64,000 nucleotides of DNA from Deltaproteobacteria bacterium (GTDB lineage Bacteria > Myxococcota_A > Polyangia > Polyangiales > Ga0077539). The translations under genes were made by a program, and so were the position numbers. Under the pieces are notes generated by a model. It worked only from the letters and a program-made list of their open reading frames with translations. It had not been told where the DNA came from and did not search any database. The DNA lies in the NCBI GenBank assembly GCA_016218725.1, contig JACRDB010000066.1, positions 276,691-340,690 on the forward strand, read 5' to 3'. Below are positions 61,654 through 64,000 of this stretch, in pieces (within the stretch, counting starts at the first letter, position 1; the number at the start of each line of letters is the position of its first letter).

Positions 61654-64000
61654 ATGATGTCCAAGCTACTTCCTCGGCTCCTCGCGGCGCTTCTCATGGT
61701 GGTCGCCTCACTGTTTCTCGGGTCCTGCGGTGTGACACCGGAACCGCCCCAACACTCCTGCCGGGTTGCGTCCATCGGTGCGGGATTCTCCCACACCTGC
61801 GCGCGTCTCACGAACAACACCGTGCGATGCTGGGGCAGTGGCACTGAAGGCCAGCTCGGCAACGGCGGGAACAGCAGCAGCAACACCTCGGTAGAGGTCA
61901 CCGGCATCAACACCGCCGTCGAGATCGCTGCGGGAGCAGCCCACACCTGCGCGCGGCTCTCGAACAACACCGTGCGATGTTGGGGGAATGGCAACTACGG
62001 CCAGCTCGGCAACGGCGGGGACAGCAGCAGCAACACCCCGGTGGAGGTCACCGGCATCAACACCGCCGTCGAGATCGCTGCGGGAGGAGCCCACACCTGC
62101 GCGCGTCTCACGAACAACACCGTGCGATGCTGGGGAGCTGGCACTCAAGGCCGGCTCGGCAACGGCGGGAATATCAGCAGCAACACCTCGGTGGAGGTCA
62201 CCGGCATTGACAACGCCGTCGAGATCACTGCGGGATCAGAACACACCTGCGCGCGGCTCACGAACGCCAGGGTGCGATGTTGGGGGCGAGGCTTTGAAGG
62301 CCAGCTCGGCAATGGCGGGAACAGCGACAGCAACACACCGGTGGAGGTCACCGGCATCGACACCGCCGGCATCAACACCGCCGTCGAGATCGCTGCGGGA
62401 GCATTCCACACCTGCGCGCGGCTCGTGACCGATACCGTGCGATGCTGGGGAGGTGGCACTCAAGGCCAGCTCGGCAACGGCAGGGACGGCAGCAGCAACA
62501 CCTCGGTGGAGGTCACCGGCATCAACACCGCTGCCGAGATCGCTGCGGGAGGAACTCACACCTGCACGCGGCTCAGGGACGACACCGTGCGATGTTGGGG
62601 GCGTGGCGCTGAAGGCCAGCTCGGCGACCATGCGAACGCGAACCGCAACACGCCCGCCGAGGCGGTGCGCTGTTGCCCGCCGGGAACGACTGGGTGCGCC
62701 TCGGGTTGCATCGACCTTCAGACGGATCCGATGCACTGCGGCACTTGTACGAACGTGTGTGCGATGGGACAGAACTGTACCGCTGGTCGCTGCGTCTGTC
62801 CCTCACCGAACGTCGTGTGCGGGACCGGAGCGACCGCGGCCTGTGTCAATACAAACACCGACTCGAGACACTGCGGAGCGTGTGGCTCCGCTTGTTCCAT
62901 GGGCCAGGAGTGCATCTTCGGGCTCTGCCGCACATTGACGGCGTGCGAGACCTGCGCTCGAACCGCGTGCTCCACCCAGGTGACTCGTTGCCTCGGCGAC
63001 ACCGCTTGTAACACACGCGAGGCCTGCCGCCTACGCGCAACCGATGCGGCGATGCGCGCAGCTTGCGACACGACCAGCTCGGAGGCGATCACCCAGCTCG
63101 ATGCGTGCCGTACGATGAGCTGCGCCTCGGAGTGCGGCACGGCGTGCTCCTCCCCGATGACGATGTGCGGAACAGGCGCGGGCGCCGCCTGCGTCAACAC
63201 CATGACCAGCACGGCCCACTGCGGCGGGTGCAGCACGGCCATGATGCCGCGCGCCTGTGCGGCGGGCCAGACGTGCATGGGGGGTGTCTGCATGGGCGGT
63301 CGGCCGACGTGCCCCACTGGCGAGACCGACTGTACCCCCATGGCGCCCACGCCGACCTGCGTCAACACCACGACCAGCACGGCCCACTGCGGCGGGTGCA
63401 GCACGATGGCGATGCCGCGCGCCTGCTCCACGGGTCAGATGTGTGTAATGGGCGCGTGCGGCACGACCTGCCCCTCCCCGATGACAGTGTGTGGAACAGG
63501 CGCGGGCGCCACCTGCGTCAACACCATGACCAGCACGGACCACTGCGGTGGGTGCAGCACGATGGCGATGCCGCGCGCCTGTACCGCGGGTCAGACGTGC
63601 ATGGGGGGGGCCTGCATGGGCGGCCGGCCGACGTGCCCCACTGGCGAGACCGACTGCACCCCAATGGCGATGACGCCGACCTGCGTCAACACCACGACCA
63701 GCACGGCCCACTGCGGCGGGTGCAGCACGATGGCGATGCCGCGCTCCTGTACCGCGGGTCAGACGTGCATGGGGGGTGCATGCATGGGCGGTCGGCCGAC
63801 GTGTCCCACCGGCGAGACCGACTGCACCCCAATGGCGATGGCGCCGACCTGCGTCAACACCACGACCAGCACGGCCCACTGCGGCGGGTGCAGCACGACG
63901 GCGATGCCGCGCTCCTGTACCGCGGGTCAGACGTGCATGGGGGGTGCCTGCTCTGGCGGCACTCCAGCCCCAGCCAATGACAACTGCGCCACGCCCACGA
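61654..64000 (+). CDS. RCC1-repeat and Cys-repeat lipoprotein, copy B, open at window edge
   Basis: The reading frame starts at ATG 61654 (a second ATG at 61657) and stays open to base 64000, so the C-terminus is missing; 782 codons are visible. Signal and lipobox: LLMVVASLFLGSC. Six nearly identical 50-residue RCC1-type repeats follow (HTCARLTNNTVRCWG...QLGNGG...VEVTGINTAVEI). From ~350 come Cys-rich units (GCIDLQTDPMHCGTC). After ~500 there are almost identical ~56-residue repeats with CVNTTTSTAHCGGCSTMAMPRSC and MGGRPTCPTGETDCTP. It combines the propeller of the 55643 gene with a stalk like the 57240 gene. Repeat DNA is near-identical, so size variation by recombination is likely. Likely a surface protein. 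Confidence 0.88.
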   Translation, partial: MMSKLLPRLLAALLMVVASLFLGSCGVTPEPPQHSCRVASIGAGFSHTCARLTNNTVRCWGSGTEGQLGNGGNSSSNTSVEVTGINTAVEIAAGAAHTCARLSNNTVRCWGNGNYGQLGNGGDSSSNTPVEVTGINTAVEIAAGGAHTCARLTNNTVRCWGAGTQGRLGNGGNISSNTSVEVTGIDNAVEITAGSEHTCARLTNARVRCWGRGFEGQLGNGGNSDSNTPVEVTGIDTAGINTAVEIAAGAFHTCARLVTDTVRCWGGGTQGQLGNGRDGSSNTSVEVTGINTAAEIAAGGTHTCTRLRDDTVRCWGRGAEGQLGDHANANRNTPAEAVRCCPPGTTGCASGCIDLQTDPMHCGTCTNVCAMGQNCTAGRCVCPSPNVVCGTGATAACVNTNTDSRHCGACGSACSMGQECIFGLCRTLTACETCARTACSTQVTRCLGDTACNTREACRLRATDAAMRAACDTTSSEAITQLDACRTMSCASECGTACSSPMTMCGTGAGAACVNTMTSTAHCGGCSTAMMPRACAAGQTCMGGVCMGGRPTCPTGETDCTPMAPTPTCVNTTTSTAHCGGCSTMAMPRACSTGQMCVMGACGTTCPSPMTVCGTGAGATCVNTMTSTDHCGGCSTMAMPRACTAGQTCMGGACMGGRPTCPTGETDCTPMAMTPTCVNTTTSTAHCGGCSTMAMPRSCTAGQTCMGGACMGGRPTCPTGETDCTPMAMAPTCVNTTTSTAHCGGCSTTAMPRSCTAGQTCMGGACSGGTPAPANDNCATPT

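Noticed and set aside
63150..63950. CRISPR-like or satellite array
   Set aside because: Repeat units are in frame with Cys-rich protein repeats and continue the lipoprotein gene.

Overview
The window is very GC-rich and gene-dense. It reads as the chromosome of a myxobacterium-like member of the Myxococcota. Supporting features are the many Asp/Pro/Thr-rich lipoproteins, a MYXO-CTERM-type tail protein, a GltJ/AgmX-type FHA protein, FHA-coupled sigma54 activators, a Ser/Thr kinase next to PEGA-like and FHA proteins, and very large Cys-repeat surface proteins. The exact family cannot be named from this window.

Layout. 1-5.4 kb: a decayed tandem segmental duplication of [PEGA-like membrane protein - lamin-tail lipoprotein - acyltransferase]. 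One acyltransferase and one PEGA gene survive only as fragments. 5.4-8.3 kb: YacG, a beta-barrel protein and DnaK. 8.4-17 kb: signalling genes, namely a zinc-ribbon/TPR giant, an FHA-GGDEF diguanylate cyclase, an FHA-sigma54 activator, and a second sigma54 activator preceded by a twin dyad operator. 17-19.1 kb: nrfHA, respiratory ammonia-forming nitrite reduction. 19.2-24 kb: RF3 and two coupled PilT-like ATPases, each with an apparent extra copy of the PilT N-terminal domain. 24.2-25.8 kb: a Cys-rich surface protein. 25.9-26.2 kb (minus strand): two tRNA-like elements whose halves are in permuted order (T-arm and 3' acceptor strand, a short similar linker, then 5' acceptor strand and D-arm). 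This is the most unusual signal in the window.

26.3-33.3 kb: a DUF-type protein, pirin, a DbpA-like helicase, a GltJ/AgmX-like protein and an ImuB-like protein. 33.3-39.1 kb is an island, lower in GC over much of its length: an HK97-fold capsid-like protein, a 932-residue orphan and an FG-GAP lipoprotein whose start region contains five 14-bp tandem repeats (a possible on/off switch). 39.4-45 kb: TrmO, a secreted metalloprotease, a beta-propeller lipoprotein and a YihY/BrkB membrane protein. 44.6-50.4 kb: a five-gene, stop/start-overlapping operon (MeaB GTPase, CheW-like, HEAT repeat, L,D-transpeptidase, MBL hydrolase). 50.5-52.3 kb: a thioredoxin-fold lipoprotein and a nucleotide-sugar epimerase.

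52.3-55.6 kb: an overlapping kinase / PEGA-like / FHA-winged-helix cassette that looks like a phospho-signalling unit. 55.6-64 kb: three secreted repeat proteins, an RCC1-like lipoprotein, a 1271-residue Cys-repeat lipoprotein, and a second RCC1-plus-Cys-repeat lipoprotein that is open past the right edge. Between the last two lies a 150-bp perfect-armed palindromic repeat element. No CRISPR array, rRNA operon or insertion sequence was recognised.
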